Assembly (NCBI GenBank): GCA_910588225.1 | Contig: CAJUQT010000003.1 | Span: 62,001 to 126,000 of the forward strand | Reading direction: 5' to 3' | Source of the DNA: an uncultured Acetatifactor sp. | GTDB taxonomy: Bacteria > Bacillota > Clostridia > Lachnospirales > Lachnospiraceae | DNA: 64,000 nt | Part shown: piece after piece, positions 7,818 to 15,972 of the stretch | How the letters are laid out: each line of letters begins with the position of its first letter | Numbering within the stretch: position 1 is the first letter of the stretch | Notes under the pieces: generated by a model | The model's database searches: none | What the model saw: only the letters and a program-made list of their open reading frames with translations | Told to the model about the DNA's origin: nothing | Translations under genes and position numbers: made by a program

Positions 7818-9149
7818 ATGGAAAATCAAAATGCTTACAGGAAACCGGTGACCCTGGGGAACATTCTCAAATTTGCCGTTCCCACCATAGCCATGTCGGT
7901 GTTTATGTCTTTTTACACCATGGTTGACGGGCTGTTTGTGTCAAATCTCATCGGAACACAGGCCTTGTCGGCCATCAACCTGACAGCGCCGGTGATCCAG
8001 CTGGTGACCGCCATCTCCACCATGCTTGCCACAGGCGGCAGCGCAGTGATTATGAAAAAGATGGGAGAGCATAAGGAAGGGGAGGCCAGGGAAGATTTTA
8101 CGTTTCTGATTTTGGTCAATGTGATTGTGGGTCTGGTGATGTGCATTCTGGGATATGCGGTCATGGGCAGCATTTTCGGAAGCCTGGAGGTGTCCCAGGA
8201 GGTGGCGGGCTACTGTACCGCGTATCTGGGCCGCTATCTGCTGTTTACTATTCCCATTCTGCTGATGAATAACTTTACCCTCTATATGATTGCCTCCGGG
8301 AAGGCAGCCCTTTCCCTGGTCTGCTCCGTAACGGGAGGCGTGCTGAACATGGTACTGGATTATGTTTTCATCGCCGTTCTGGACCTGGGAATCGGCGGAG
8401 CGGCCATGGCCACTGGTCTGGGGTATTCCGTGACAGCCCTGGTGGGCCTGTTTGTGTTCAGCAGCAGGAAAAGCCTGCTCCATTTTACAAAACCTGCCTT
8501 TCGCTTCAAAGTCCTTGCGGGCGCGGCATCCAACGGCTGCTCCGAGATGGCCACCGCTCTGGTTACGGGTATCATCACCATGATGTTCAACTGGACCATG
8601 CTGCATTATGTCGGGGAAAACGGTGTTGCCGCCGTGACAATTATCATGTACGTCCTTATGTTTGCCAGTTCCCTTTACACCGGCTATTCTTATGGCGTTG
8701 CGCCCATGATCAGTTATTACTATGGGGAGAAAAATCAGGAAAAACTGAAAAAACTGGTGTCCGTCAGTCTGAAGGTGATTGGGGTGATTTCCCTTGTGAC
8801 AGTCATCGCTTCCTTCGCCGCCACAAGGCCCCTGGTGTCCGTATTTGCCCGCCCGGACAATCCGGTTTATGAGCTGGCCGTAACCGGAAACCGGATATGT
8901 ACCCTTGCGCTGTTCTTCATTGGGTTCAATATCTTTGCCAGCGGAATGTTTACGGCGCTGTCCAACGGGATGATTTCCGCAGTCCTGGCCTTTTCGCGCT
9001 CCTTTGTGTTTATGCTGATTACCATGCTGGCGCTTCCCGCTCTGCTGGGGGTCAATGGGATCTGGCTTGCCACGCCTGCCGCGGAACTGATGGCGCTGTG
9101 CCTGTCCGTATTTATGTTTATGAAATATCGGAAACAGTATCAATATTGA
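7818..9149 (+). CDS. MATE family efflux transporter
   Basis: A 443-residue MATE exporter with about 12 hydrophobic segments. It starts MENQNAYRKPVTLGN, followed by the helix FAVPTIAMSVFMSFYTMVDG with the family's MVDGLFVS block; the second half repeats the pattern (EMATALVTGIITMMFNW). ATG at 7818 has AAGGAG 7 bases upstream. The family exports cationic drugs or organic compounds using Na+ or H+. The divergent MerR gene and the 19-bp spacer promoter indicate drug-inducible expression. Length is full for the family, in contrast with the truncated relative at 37.8 kb. Confidence 0.9.
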   Translation: MENQNAYRKPVTLGNILKFAVPTIAMSVFMSFYTMVDGLFVSNLIGTQALSAINLTAPVIQLVTAISTMLATGGSAVIMKKMGEHKEGEAREDFTFLILVNVIVGLVMCILGYAVMGSIFGSLEVSQEVAGYCTAYLGRYLLFTIPILLMNNFTLYMIASGKAALSLVCSVTGGVLNMVLDYVFIAVLDLGIGGAAMATGLGYSVTALVGLFVFSSRKSLLHFTKPAFRFKVLAGAASNGCSEMATALVTGIITMMFNWTMLHYVGENGVAAVTIIMYVLMFASSLYTGYSYGVAPMISYYYGEKNQEKLKKLVSVSLKVIGVISLVTVIASFAATRPLVSVFARPDNPVYELAVTGNRICTLALFFIGFNIFASGMFTALSNGMISAVLAFSRSFVFMLITMLALPALLGVNGIWLATPAAELMALCLSVFMFMKYRKQYQY

Positions 9150-9223
9150 GGAACTTTACAGAGGTGGGGACTTGAAATGTAACGGATTAACCGGAGGGAG
9201 GAAGAATTTTAATGTGAATTTAA

Positions 9224-9252
9224 TTGTAAAAACAGACGCTTTTCTGTATAAT
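9224..9252 (+). promoter_or_regulatory. Sigma-A-type promoter of the Rpn-family gene
   Basis: TTGTAA (9224-9229), 17 bases, then TATAAT (9247-9252) preceded by TG. It lies about 70 bases before the GTG start of the downstream nuclease gene. Confidence 0.55.
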
Positions 9253-9319
9253 CGAAGTAAAGCAGGATTAGATTATATATCGTATTTTGCCATAGATTTT
9301 AAGAAATCGAGGTGATAAG

Positions 9320-10183
9320 GTGTCGGACGATGCAAAACAAAACAAGGAAATTAAGGCGAAGCGTACCGCAAAAAACAGTGTGTTTTTAGACCTTTTCCAA
9401 GATAAAAAGAATTTATTGAAACTGTATAAAACATTGCACCCAGAGGATGAGGATGCAACAGAGGAAACGTTGGATATTGTCACAATAGATAATGTGCTGA
9501 CAGATAATTTGTATAATGATCTTGGCATCATGGTGGGTAACAACAGGCTGCTATTACTTTTTGAGGCACAATCTCTATGGTCAGTAAATATTTTAATAAG
9601 AATATTATTGTATTTGGCACAGAGTTACCATGAATATTTTGAGCGAACCAATCAGAGCCTATATAAGAGCAAGAAAGTAAAAATGCCAAAGCCTGAATTA
9701 TATGTGATATACACAGGCAACAAAGGCAGAAAGCCCGATATTATATCTTTATCCCAGGAGTTTTTTGATGGTGCAGATGTTGATATTGAGATAAAGGCTC
9801 AAGTAATATATGAGAGTGATAAAGACAATATCATCAATGAATATATTGTGTTTTGCAAGGTTTTTAACGAGCAGATAAAACAACAGGGAATGACAAAACA
9901 GGCGGTTACAGAAACAATCCGTATTTGCAAGGATAGGAATATCTTAAAACATTATTTAAGCAGTAAGGAAGTAGAGGTGATAACGATTATGATGAGTTTA
10001 TTTGATGATGAGCAGATTATGAGAACTTATGCGAAAGATATTAAAAGAGAAACACTAATGGAAAATGCCAGACATATGCTGAAAATAGGAAAATTAACGG
10101 TTGAGGAAATTCCGATTTGCTATCCCGATTTGTCAATGGATGACGCAAAGGAAATTGAAGAAGAACTTATGCAGTTTGCATAA
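9320..10183 (+). CDS. Rpn family PD-(D/E)XK nuclease / transposase-like protein
   Basis: A 287-residue protein of the Rpn/PDDEXK-transposase group (recombination-promoting nucleases). The core is seen as AKNSVFLDLFQDKKN, then TDNLYNDLGIMVGNNRLLLL followed by FEAQS. In this family the Asp and the E-x-Q pair form the metal site. Further blocks are LLYLAQSYHEYFE and LYVIYTGNKG. The start is GTG at 9320 with GAGGTGA upstream. The gene looks intact and more AT-rich than its neighbours, which suggests transfer. The related gene at 11.3-12.1 kb is of another subtype and is frameshifted. Biological role in Firmicutes is unsettled (recombination or defence). Confidence 0.8.
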   Translation: MSDDAKQNKEIKAKRTAKNSVFLDLFQDKKNLLKLYKTLHPEDEDATEETLDIVTIDNVLTDNLYNDLGIMVGNNRLLLLFEAQSLWSVNILIRILLYLAQSYHEYFERTNQSLYKSKKVKMPKPELYVIYTGNKGRKPDIISLSQEFFDGADVDIEIKAQVIYESDKDNIINEYIVFCKVFNEQIKQQGMTKQAVTETIRICKDRNILKHYLSSKEVEVITIMMSLFDDEQIMRTYAKDIKRETLMENARHMLKIGKLTVEEIPICYPDLSMDDAKEIEEELMQFA

Positions 10184-10319
10184 TTAGTTAGGCTGATCAA
10201 AATCAAATAGTATGGTATAGAATCTGCGGAAGGAAAAAAGAGGCACAGGCTAGGCCCTGTGAGATTTTTCATGTGGCTGTCCGGATCACAGGGGATTTTG
10301 TATATCTTTCTGCAAAAAA

Positions 10320-10357
10320 ACCGCCTGCATATACGGTTGTATGTATACGCAGGCGGT
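10320..10357 (-). terminator. Intrinsic terminator after the Cys/His-rich gene
   Basis: A 15-bp stem (one mismatch) pairs ACCGCCTGCATATAC with GTATACGCAGGCGGT around an 8-base loop. The plus-strand A-run just before it (10314-10320) becomes the U-run when read on the minus strand, so it terminates the minus-strand gene. It may also block readthrough from the Rpn gene. Confidence 0.7.
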
Positions 10358-10373
10358 ATGTAAAAAACATTTG

Positions 10374-11219
10374 TTAATGGTGACCGCCTCTATGGCCGGA
10401 TTGATGATGCCCGTTTCCGCCATGGCTGTGATCTCCGGTTTGCGCGCATCCGGAAACACCGCAGGAATTATGGGTATGGCTGCTCATGTCTGTGCAGCCT
10501 GCAACACCGCAGTTATGATACCCATGACCGTCATCAGCAGAGTGGGGATAGCAGTACTGGCCGTTATGCATGTGAGCAGAAGTTTCGGTACAACCCGCAA
10601 CGCTGCAGATGCCGTGGCTGTGTTCACCGGTCTGTGTACAGCCGTCAATGCCGCAAAGTCCGTGTGCATGCGCGGTTTCCAGAGTGCATCCCGCAACGCC
10701 GCAGTTGTGATACCCGTGTCCGTCATCCGCAGAGTGGGGATAGCAGTACTGGCCGTCGTGCATATGGGCGGCTGTTTCGGTACAACCCGCAACGCTGCAG
10801 ATGCCGTGGCTGTGTTCACCGGTCTGTGTACAGCCGTCAATGCCGCAAAGTCCGTGTGCATGCGCGGTTTCCAGAGTGCATCCCGCAACGCCGCAGTTGT
10901 GATACCCGTGTCCGTCATCCGCAGAGTGGGGATAGCAGTACTGGCCGTCGTGCATATGGGCGGCTGTTTCGGTACAACCCGCAACGCTGCAGGTGCCGTG
11001 GCTGTGTTCACCGGTCAGGGTACAGCCGACAATTCCACAAAGGCCGTGTTGATGTACTTCTGTCTGTGTGCATCCCAAAACCGTGCAGGTAACATTCATT
11101 TGATTTTCCTCTGCAGTACCCTGGACTTCCGGGGAACTTTGATTTACCGCATAGGAGACAATACTGCCTGTTACCATGGCAATGGATACGAATGCAATAG
11201 CAGATAAAATTTTTTTCAT
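10374..11219 (-). CDS. Secreted Cys/His-rich repeat protein with eleven CX4C-X5-HXH modules
   Basis: A 281-residue protein with a signal peptide (MKK, then a hydrophobic stretch ending at VSYA). The mature part holds eleven copies of CX4C-X5-HXH, for example CGIDGCTQTGEHSH and CSVAGCTETAAHMH. Three are followed by a linker DGQYCYPHSADDGHGYHN, and the tail is His-rich. Two Cys plus two His per module suggests one metal ion each (zinc, copper or nickel); this is inference. I know of no named family. The start was set at the second ATG (11219), where GGGAGAG lies 6 bases upstream; an ATG at 11225 is also possible. The gene stands alone with its own terminator. The central modules are a near-perfect 192-bp repeat. 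Possible roles are metal storage, buffering or surface metal capture. Confidence 0.72.
   Translation of the reverse strand: MKKILSAIAFVSIAMVTGSIVSYAVNQSSPEVQGTAEENQMNVTCTVLGCTQTEVHQHGLCGIVGCTLTGEHSHGTCSVAGCTETAAHMHDGQYCYPHSADDGHGYHNCGVAGCTLETAHAHGLCGIDGCTQTGEHSHGICSVAGCTETAAHMHDGQYCYPHSADDGHGYHNCGVAGCTLETAHAHGLCGIDGCTQTGEHSHGICSVAGCTETSAHMHNGQYCYPHSADDGHGYHNCGVAGCTDMSSHTHNSCGVSGCAQTGDHSHGGNGHHQSGHRGGHH
10523..11020. repeat. 192-bp tandem repeat inside the Cys/His-rich gene
   Basis: Two near-identical 192-bp units begin at 10651 and 10843, with partial units on either side. One unit encodes 64 residues: two CX4C-X5-HXH modules, the linker and one further module. The near identity at the DNA level points to recent duplication or gene conversion, so copy number may vary between strains and may be miscounted in short-read assemblies. 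Confidence 0.85.
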
Positions 11220-11318
11220 TTCCATCTCTCCCTATTCAAAATGTAATCTGAGTATAAACTTCTATTTTAACGATACTATAGCATACAAATCCCTTAAAAT
11301 CAAGATTGATCTGATTGA

Positions 11319-12123
11319 TTACGCTAACTGCATAACTTTCATTTCGATTGCTTTTAGTTCATCAAGCGATAATAGGGGAACACACTCCGCAATTTCATCA
11401 AGTGTCATTTTTCCTTTTTTATCAATCTTTCTGCTGTTTCTCCTGCGTTATTTAATGCTGCTTCATTTCTCATATCTTCCATAAGTTTACACATGGCTGC
11501 AACTCCTCGTCTTGCTTAGAATATCGTGCCTTTTCAGCAAGTGCTTCATAATTCATATCATTGGGATTCGTGCATGAAAAATCGTGCATCAGCTTTCTGA
11601 TTTCATCGTTGCCCCTATACTTTCCATTAACATATAGAATATGTGAACCGTCGCCAAACAATACCTTACTTTCCCCGATAGTGACATATCTCTCTGCCGG
11701 ATATATTGGTTGTTTTCCTTTCATTACATCATTTTCCGTGATAAAAATCACATAGCTGTCGGGAATGTTTTCCGTATCATCACCGGGCTTTAAGATATGT
11801 GCGTCCAACAGACTGCTGTTATGCCTTGCCCTCTTTGCCCCTGCTCCTGCGTCTTTCCTCTGAATTTCTACATCAAATTCCTTATCGGTGCTGTCAGTGG
11901 CATGAACATCCAAAATAGCTGAACGTCCCTGCAAATTCTTCAACGGCTCCTGTGTCCTAACCGATTTGATTTTTATATCCTCTTGTCCTGAAATAATCCG
12001 TAGTATCAGTTCCACACCCTCAAAATTATCGGCAAGGCAGACCGACATAAAATCATCGTCCATATATCGAAGTGATTTCAGACGCTCTAAGTCCTGTTGA
12101 TGTGTCTGATCTGTTGTATTCAA
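11319..12123 (-). pseudogene. Rpn family nuclease/transposase-like gene, frameshifted near 3' end
   Basis: Starts at TTG 12121-12123 (GAAGGTGAT upstream) and reads LKSLRYMDDDFMSVCLADNF, then ILDVHATDSTDKEFDVEIQR (the metal-binding D and E-x-Q) and SYVIFITENDVMKGKQPIY. This is the typical Rpn/PDDEXK subtype of Lachnospiraceae. Near 11490 the frame shifts: the main frame stops after QPCVNLWKI. The expected C-terminus (CKLMEDMRNEAAL...KAIEMKVMQLA) continues in the next frame to TAA at 11319. Catalytic residues lie before the break, so a slightly shortened product could still form; a sequencing error in a short run is also possible. Confidence 0.7.
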
Positions 12124-12390
12124 AATATCACCTTCTTTCATTGCTTTTATTATACATCGGATCCTTTTGAAAACTGAATTTCTCATAAAATAATTTCTCA
12201 TAAAATATTTTCGGAGCGCAGCTGCTGACAGGATTAAAAAATCTCCCCCCATTATTTTCAGTTCACTCCGGACTCTCCTGCATTCTGCCCTCCAAAATCC
12301 ATGTCTCCCAAATAAGAAACTTCCGAAGAGAAGGCCGCTTCCCATAAGAAAAGCCCCATTTGCGAAAATGCTTCCGGTATCATGAAAGGC
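12124..12390. other. Intergenic stretch with a possible short remnant
   Basis: No gene is seen. On the minus strand, an open reading from about 12384 of 41 codons (starting MIPEAFSQMGLFLW) has a protein-like composition but no recognisable family. A short direct repeat (TTTCTCATAAAATA-type, near 12178-12210) lies just upstream of the Rpn gene. Confidence 0.3.
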
Positions 12391-12969
12391 CTATTTGGGG
12401 TTTCCCCAGATGAGACGAATCAAATCTCCCGATGTTATCATGTAAAACGGCGCCGGATTTGCGGAACCGACATAAGCTGCATTGACGCCAAACAATAGTG
12501 CTGCCAAAAGGTAGAACAGCCGCAGATTTATCATTCCCGGCAGTGCAGCCGAACAAAAACTGACAAACAGACTTACCGGAAGGGCGGAAACAAGGTTTGC
12601 CTTCACCAGGGGAACCATACACCACGCCCACAGCATACTGGCAATCCGATAACCATGTACCCAATCCTGTGTTTCCGGGGATATGAAAAATACATTCGGC
12701 GACAGGAAGGGAACGCAAAAAAAGAGCATGCCGAAGAGAGCGAACCATAAGGGCAAAGTGCAGCGGAGTACATGATTTATAAAAAGCGATATCGCAGTAA
12801 AGACACTGCCCATGACAGACACAAAAGCCAGATAAGTCTGAATGGTGGTTTTGCTCCAGGCCGTTTCCTTTAGTTTGTCCAATATTTCGGGAAGCGTCCG
12901 GGGAGAATCATTCCAGATAATTTTCATCACCTGCCACTCCGATTCCGAAATGGAAATCTGCTGTTCCAT
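12391..12969 (-). pseudogene. Chimera of BlaI/MecI DNA-binding domain and a polytopic membrane segment
   Basis: Residues 1-47 are the winged-helix start of a BlaI/MecI repressor: ISESEWQVMKIIWNDSPRTL, then KETAWSKTTIQTYL. In an intact repressor this continues to the rest of the wing and a dimerisation domain. Here it passes in frame directly into about 145 hydrophobic residues with four or five predicted membrane helices, ending IRLIWGNPK. BlaI genes normally sit before an M56 (BlaR1-like) membrane protease, but no HEXXH is visible, and I cannot confirm that the membrane part is from M56. A deletion joining repressor and membrane gene is the likely origin. GGAGGTACATC before ATG 12969 is intact, so it could be expressed. 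Confidence 0.6.
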
Positions 12970-12989
12970 GATGTACCTCCATTGATTGT

Positions 12990-13024
12990 ATGTAGTTTTA
13001 TTTAATCTGCCATTAAAACTACAT
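12990..13024. promoter_or_regulatory. Candidate BlaI-type operator
   Basis: A perfect 11-bp inverted repeat, ATGTAGTTTTA (12990-13000) and TAAAACTACAT (13014-13024), separated by 13 bases, lies just upstream of the BlaI chimera. The TGTAGT/ACTACA core resembles known BlaI/MecI operators. It appears to have survived the decay of the repressor gene. Confidence 0.6.
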
Positions 13025-13111
13025 GGTGTCAACCATTGCCGGAACAAAAGAAAATGGTTGAACCCTGCTCCGGAACACCCATATATGGTGGAAAAAAGGA
13101 TGGGGATATGG

Positions 13112-13252
13112 TATAATGATTCTGCTGACGCAGAATTCAAGCCAGCTGACGCTGTCTTGCCATTGCGCTGCGATGCATTATACCGGATCCCATGGCTTGC
13201 CCATCAAATGTCTCCTTCGGAGCCGCTTGATGGTCTGCGCGCATGGTACAAT
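13112..13252 (+). promoter_or_regulatory. Two candidate extended -10 promoters upstream of the DUF4272 gene
   Basis: TGGTATAAT (TATAAT at 13112-13117) and TGGTACAAT (TACAAT at 13247-13252) precede the gene by about 175 and 40 bases. Neither has a strong -35. The first lies in a context (AAAAAGGATGG then GATATGG) that recurs before the TPR gene at 17.8 kb. Confidence 0.4.
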
Positions 13253-13291
13253 AGGGTTGACTTCAAATGATTTGTACGAGGAGGATTGGTT

Positions 13292-14542
13292 GTGGGATTG
13301 TTGGACAAGTTTAAGAAAAACGCGGTTCCGGAGCGGGTGAACGGGGCGGCCATGCTTTTCTGCCCGTTGCCGGACTGCAGAAAAGTTCTGGAGCAGATAG
13401 AAGAGTTGTTTCATATGGAGCATGTAAATGAGGGGAACAATATCACCCTGCGCCAGGGGGATATGGAAATCGTTTTCGTGGCCGTTTCCCCGGAAGAGGA
13501 GGGCGAGAATGGCCGGTATGCCAGGGAGCAGCTCCAGGGGGCGGCGGGTTACGTCTATCAAAATGAGACCCCCCTGTTGGAAATCAAGCGCAGCCTGTTC
13601 TATCATCTGCGCCAGTGCAAATGCCTGGTTCAGATTGGGTATTCCTTTGACAGCGCCGGTCCAGGGGAGACAAAGAGCAAGGAGAAGCAGATTATGGCGC
13701 CCATTCTCACCGTCACGGAAACGCTTCAGGGGGTTGTCACCCTCGGAAACAGCATGGCCATGTTAAACGGCAGGGGGCAGGTGATTCTGGACAAGGCGGG
13801 CAAAAGCCAACTGGAGGATTATATGCCGTCAGAGCTTTCCCTGCCGGAGGACTGGGCCAGGGACGCGCCCCCGGAGAGCCTGGAGCGGCGGAACCGGTCC
13901 ATGGAGCTGCTGCGGGAGAAGGGCATCTACGTCACTCCCTGGCTTCCCCTGCTGTGGGAAAAGGCAGAGGAACCGGGCCGCAGGGTGGAGGAGGTCTGCG
14001 CCCGGGCTGCGGCGCTGCTGATTGTGGCGCTGTACTCCGAATGCCGGGTGGGAGAACATATGTCCTATGAAGATGCCCGGAAATTTGTTGACCCCATCCT
14101 TGCAGATTACGGGGCGGAAGGGTATTTTTCCCCGGAGGAAAAGAACTACCTGGACAATCCGGATTCCACGGAAAAGGAGCAAATCCAGTTTGCCTGGCAG
14201 TACGAGAATCTGTGGGTGATGGAGTGGGCACTGGGTCTGACCGACGATCTGTTCTGGCCTGACCGCATCTGCGATGTGCCCGCTTCGGTCAGGCTGATGC
14301 AAAACCATCCCACCATGGAGGCACTGCTGGCAGCGGCAAAGCTGCGCCCCCGGAAGGAGCTGTTGGAGCAGGCCGATCTGATTTACCGCCTTCACTGGGC
14401 CTGTGTGGACGCCCGGGTGATGGGGATGCCCGCGCCCCGGAATGTGGATGCGGGGGTGGTCATGGAGCGCCACCGTTCCCTGTTCTGGCTTGCAGGCTGC
14501 GACGACATGTGTGACTGGGACGAGGTGGACCTGTCCACCTGA
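13292..14542 (+). CDS. DUF4272 domain protein (immunity-like)
   Basis: A 416-residue protein. The C-terminal half, from about residue 195, is a DUF4272 domain: RRNRSMELLREKGIYVTPWL, then EEVCARAAALLIVALYSE, FSPEEKNYLDNP, and IQFAWQYENLWVMEWALGL with the DRICDVPA end. The N-terminal 180 residues (AAMLFCPLPDCRKVLEQIEE onward) form a separate domain that I cannot name. GTG at 13292 was chosen because AGGAGG ends 7 bases upstream; this gives the MGLLDKFKK start shared by similar proteins. DUF4272 genes are frequent in toxin-immunity neighbourhoods. The ABC genes on the other strand converge on it. Confidence 0.78.
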   Translation: MGLLDKFKKNAVPERVNGAAMLFCPLPDCRKVLEQIEELFHMEHVNEGNNITLRQGDMEIVFVAVSPEEEGENGRYAREQLQGAAGYVYQNETPLLEIKRSLFYHLRQCKCLVQIGYSFDSAGPGETKSKEKQIMAPILTVTETLQGVVTLGNSMAMLNGRGQVILDKAGKSQLEDYMPSELSLPEDWARDAPPESLERRNRSMELLREKGIYVTPWLPLLWEKAEEPGRRVEEVCARAAALLIVALYSECRVGEHMSYEDARKFVDPILADYGAEGYFSPEEKNYLDNPDSTEKEQIQFAWQYENLWVMEWALGLTDDLFWPDRICDVPASVRLMQNHPTMEALLAAAKLRPRKELLEQADLIYRLHWACVDARVMGMPAPRNVDAGVVMERHRSLFWLAGCDDMCDWDEVDLST

Positions 14543-14584
14543 AAGCCTGCAGGGGGGCAGCGGCATCCGCACCGGCTGTCCCGC

Positions 14585-15295
14585 CTATGCTTTGCGCAGA
14601 TACCCCTTTAGCAGAACGCAGATCCACAGAGCGGATAAAACCAATGCGGGCAGCATGAAAAGGGGGCTGTCCTGCAGAACTGCCTTTCCGATCCAGAAAG
14701 CGGGCAGGGGGGATAGGAAATACTGCAGATTTGAGCGGAGGAAAAACGGGATAGCCGCGCCGAAAATCGTCAGCATAGATAACTTTGCCGCTGCCATACC
14801 CTCCAGTTTGTTGGATGAAATGGTTATTACAAGCAGGGCCACAATCATCCCCTGTAAGGCGCCCCCTGCTGCCAATAGGAAAAGGATAAGGGGAGAAAGG
14901 GCCGTCAGTTTAAAAACCGGCAGCAGAAGGCAGGTTGCAAAAAATGCGGCTGCGGAGGGAAGCCCAAACCGGGCAGCCAGGTAGCCTGTTTTGGTCAGAG
15001 GCGTGACAAAGAGATAAACGGCCGTCTTTTCATCCGCTTCCTCCAAAGACACCATGGCCGAAACAAAGCAGAACAAAGCGGGAGAGAGCACGGCAAACAG
15101 GATGTCCATCAACTTGTAATAGGGAGATAGAATTGCCTCTCTGTGAAAACCCTCTGTCAAAAGAGATTCCAGAAAAGGGATGGCAAACCGAAAGAAGAAG
15201 CCTGCGGGAATTGGCGCAAGGCAGCATACAAACAGCATCATGTCCCGCCGCAGGAGCATTGTCATTTGAAAAAAGCTTGCTCGGATTGCTTTCAT
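14585..15295 (-). CDS. ABC transporter permease (second subunit)
   Basis: A 236-residue membrane protein with six hydrophobic segments, starting MKAIRASFFQMTMLLRRD; a Pro-rich turn (LAPIPAGFFF) follows the first helix. Its ATG (15293-15295) overlaps the TGA of the other permease as ATGA, so the two are translationally coupled and probably form a heterodimer with the ATPase encoded upstream. The family resembles fluoroquinolone-export type ABC-2 permeases of Firmicutes. The substrate cannot be told. It converges on the DUF4272 gene, with 42 bases between stops. Confidence 0.72.
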   Translation of the reverse strand: MKAIRASFFQMTMLLRRDMMLFVCCLAPIPAGFFFRFAIPFLESLLTEGFHREAILSPYYKLMDILFAVLSPALFCFVSAMVSLEEADEKTAVYLFVTPLTKTGYLAARFGLPSAAAFFATCLLLPVFKLTALSPLILFLLAAGGALQGMIVALLVITISSNKLEGMAAAKLSMLTIFGAAIPFFLRSNLQYFLSPLPAFWIGKAVLQDSPLFMLPALVLSALWICVLLKGYLRKA

Positions 15296-15972
15296 AGGTT
15301 GGCACCTCCCATGCTGTCCCACATTTTCAGGACACGGTATTCTGAAAACACAAATAAAACTGCTGCCGCTGCCATTACACTGAAAATACCGATTGCAGAT
15401 ACGGAATGCCCGGAAATCATATCCATACAGACATTCATGGGATAATACCGCAGCCATGCAGGCGTTACCTGAAATAAATGTAAAATTGCAGGAACAAAAC
15501 AGACAATTTCCACCGGCACGGTCCGCAGGATAAACTGATTCAGGCTTGCCGTTTTTGCGGCGGCAATGATTCCGCACAAGGTAAACAGCACACTGGACAG
15601 AAAGGTGCCCAACAGTGCAGGGCGGAAATGCTCCGCGCCAGCGGCTGACAGTAAAACCGCTGCCACAACAAGGGAAACAGCTGACAGGGAAGCGGTTTTT
15701 GCAAGGATGTATTCCGCTGCCCGGACAGGGGAAACGGCAAGGGCGCAGATGGTATGCTGGCTTTTTTCCAAGAGGACAATGGCGCCCATGAAGAACAAAC
15801 CCATGGATGCCGGATCGGAGAAAATCAAAATTGCCGCGGCGTTTTCTGTCCAGTTCCGGGGGAGGGCATGGAGAATAGCTACATAAAGGACAGTCAGCAC
15901 CGCATATAAAAAGTAAAAACCGTATTTCGCCTGAAAACGCATGTCCATGAAAAACAAATGTTTCAACTTCAT
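15292..15972 (-). CDS. ABC transporter permease (first subunit)
   Basis: A 226-residue membrane protein starting MKLKHLFFMDMRFQAKYGFY, the typical beginning of ABC-2 exporter permeases of the drug-export type: a cytoplasmic amphipathic segment, then six helices. The segment GAIVLLEKSQHTICALAVSP corresponds to the conserved E-K...A-L-x-V-x-P coupling helix of these permeases. The start overlaps the stop of the ATPase gene (ATGA at 15969-15972). Part of a three-gene exporter operon read on the minus strand. Confidence 0.75.
   Translation of the reverse strand: MKLKHLFFMDMRFQAKYGFYFLYAVLTVLYVAILHALPRNWTENAAAILIFSDPASMGLFFMGAIVLLEKSQHTICALAVSPVRAAEYILAKTASLSAVSLVVAAVLLSAAGAEHFRPALLGTFLSSVLFTLCGIIAAAKTASLNQFILRTVPVEIVCFVPAILHLFQVTPAWLRYYPMNVCMDMISGHSVSAIGIFSVMAAAAVLFVFSEYRVLKMWDSMGGANL

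Noticed and set aside
7941..9143. 400-codon minus-strand open frame
   Set aside because: It lies opposite the intact MATE gene, is His/Gln/Gly-rich with no domain, and has no ribosome-binding site.
10523..11020. CRISPR-like regular repeats
   Set aside because: The repeats are long, coding and lack unique spacers.
10341..11207. Long plus-strand open frame with Ala/Val-rich repeats
   Set aside because: It is the antisense of the Cys/His-rich gene. The minus strand has the signal peptide, ribosome-binding site, regular metal-ligand spacing and terminator.
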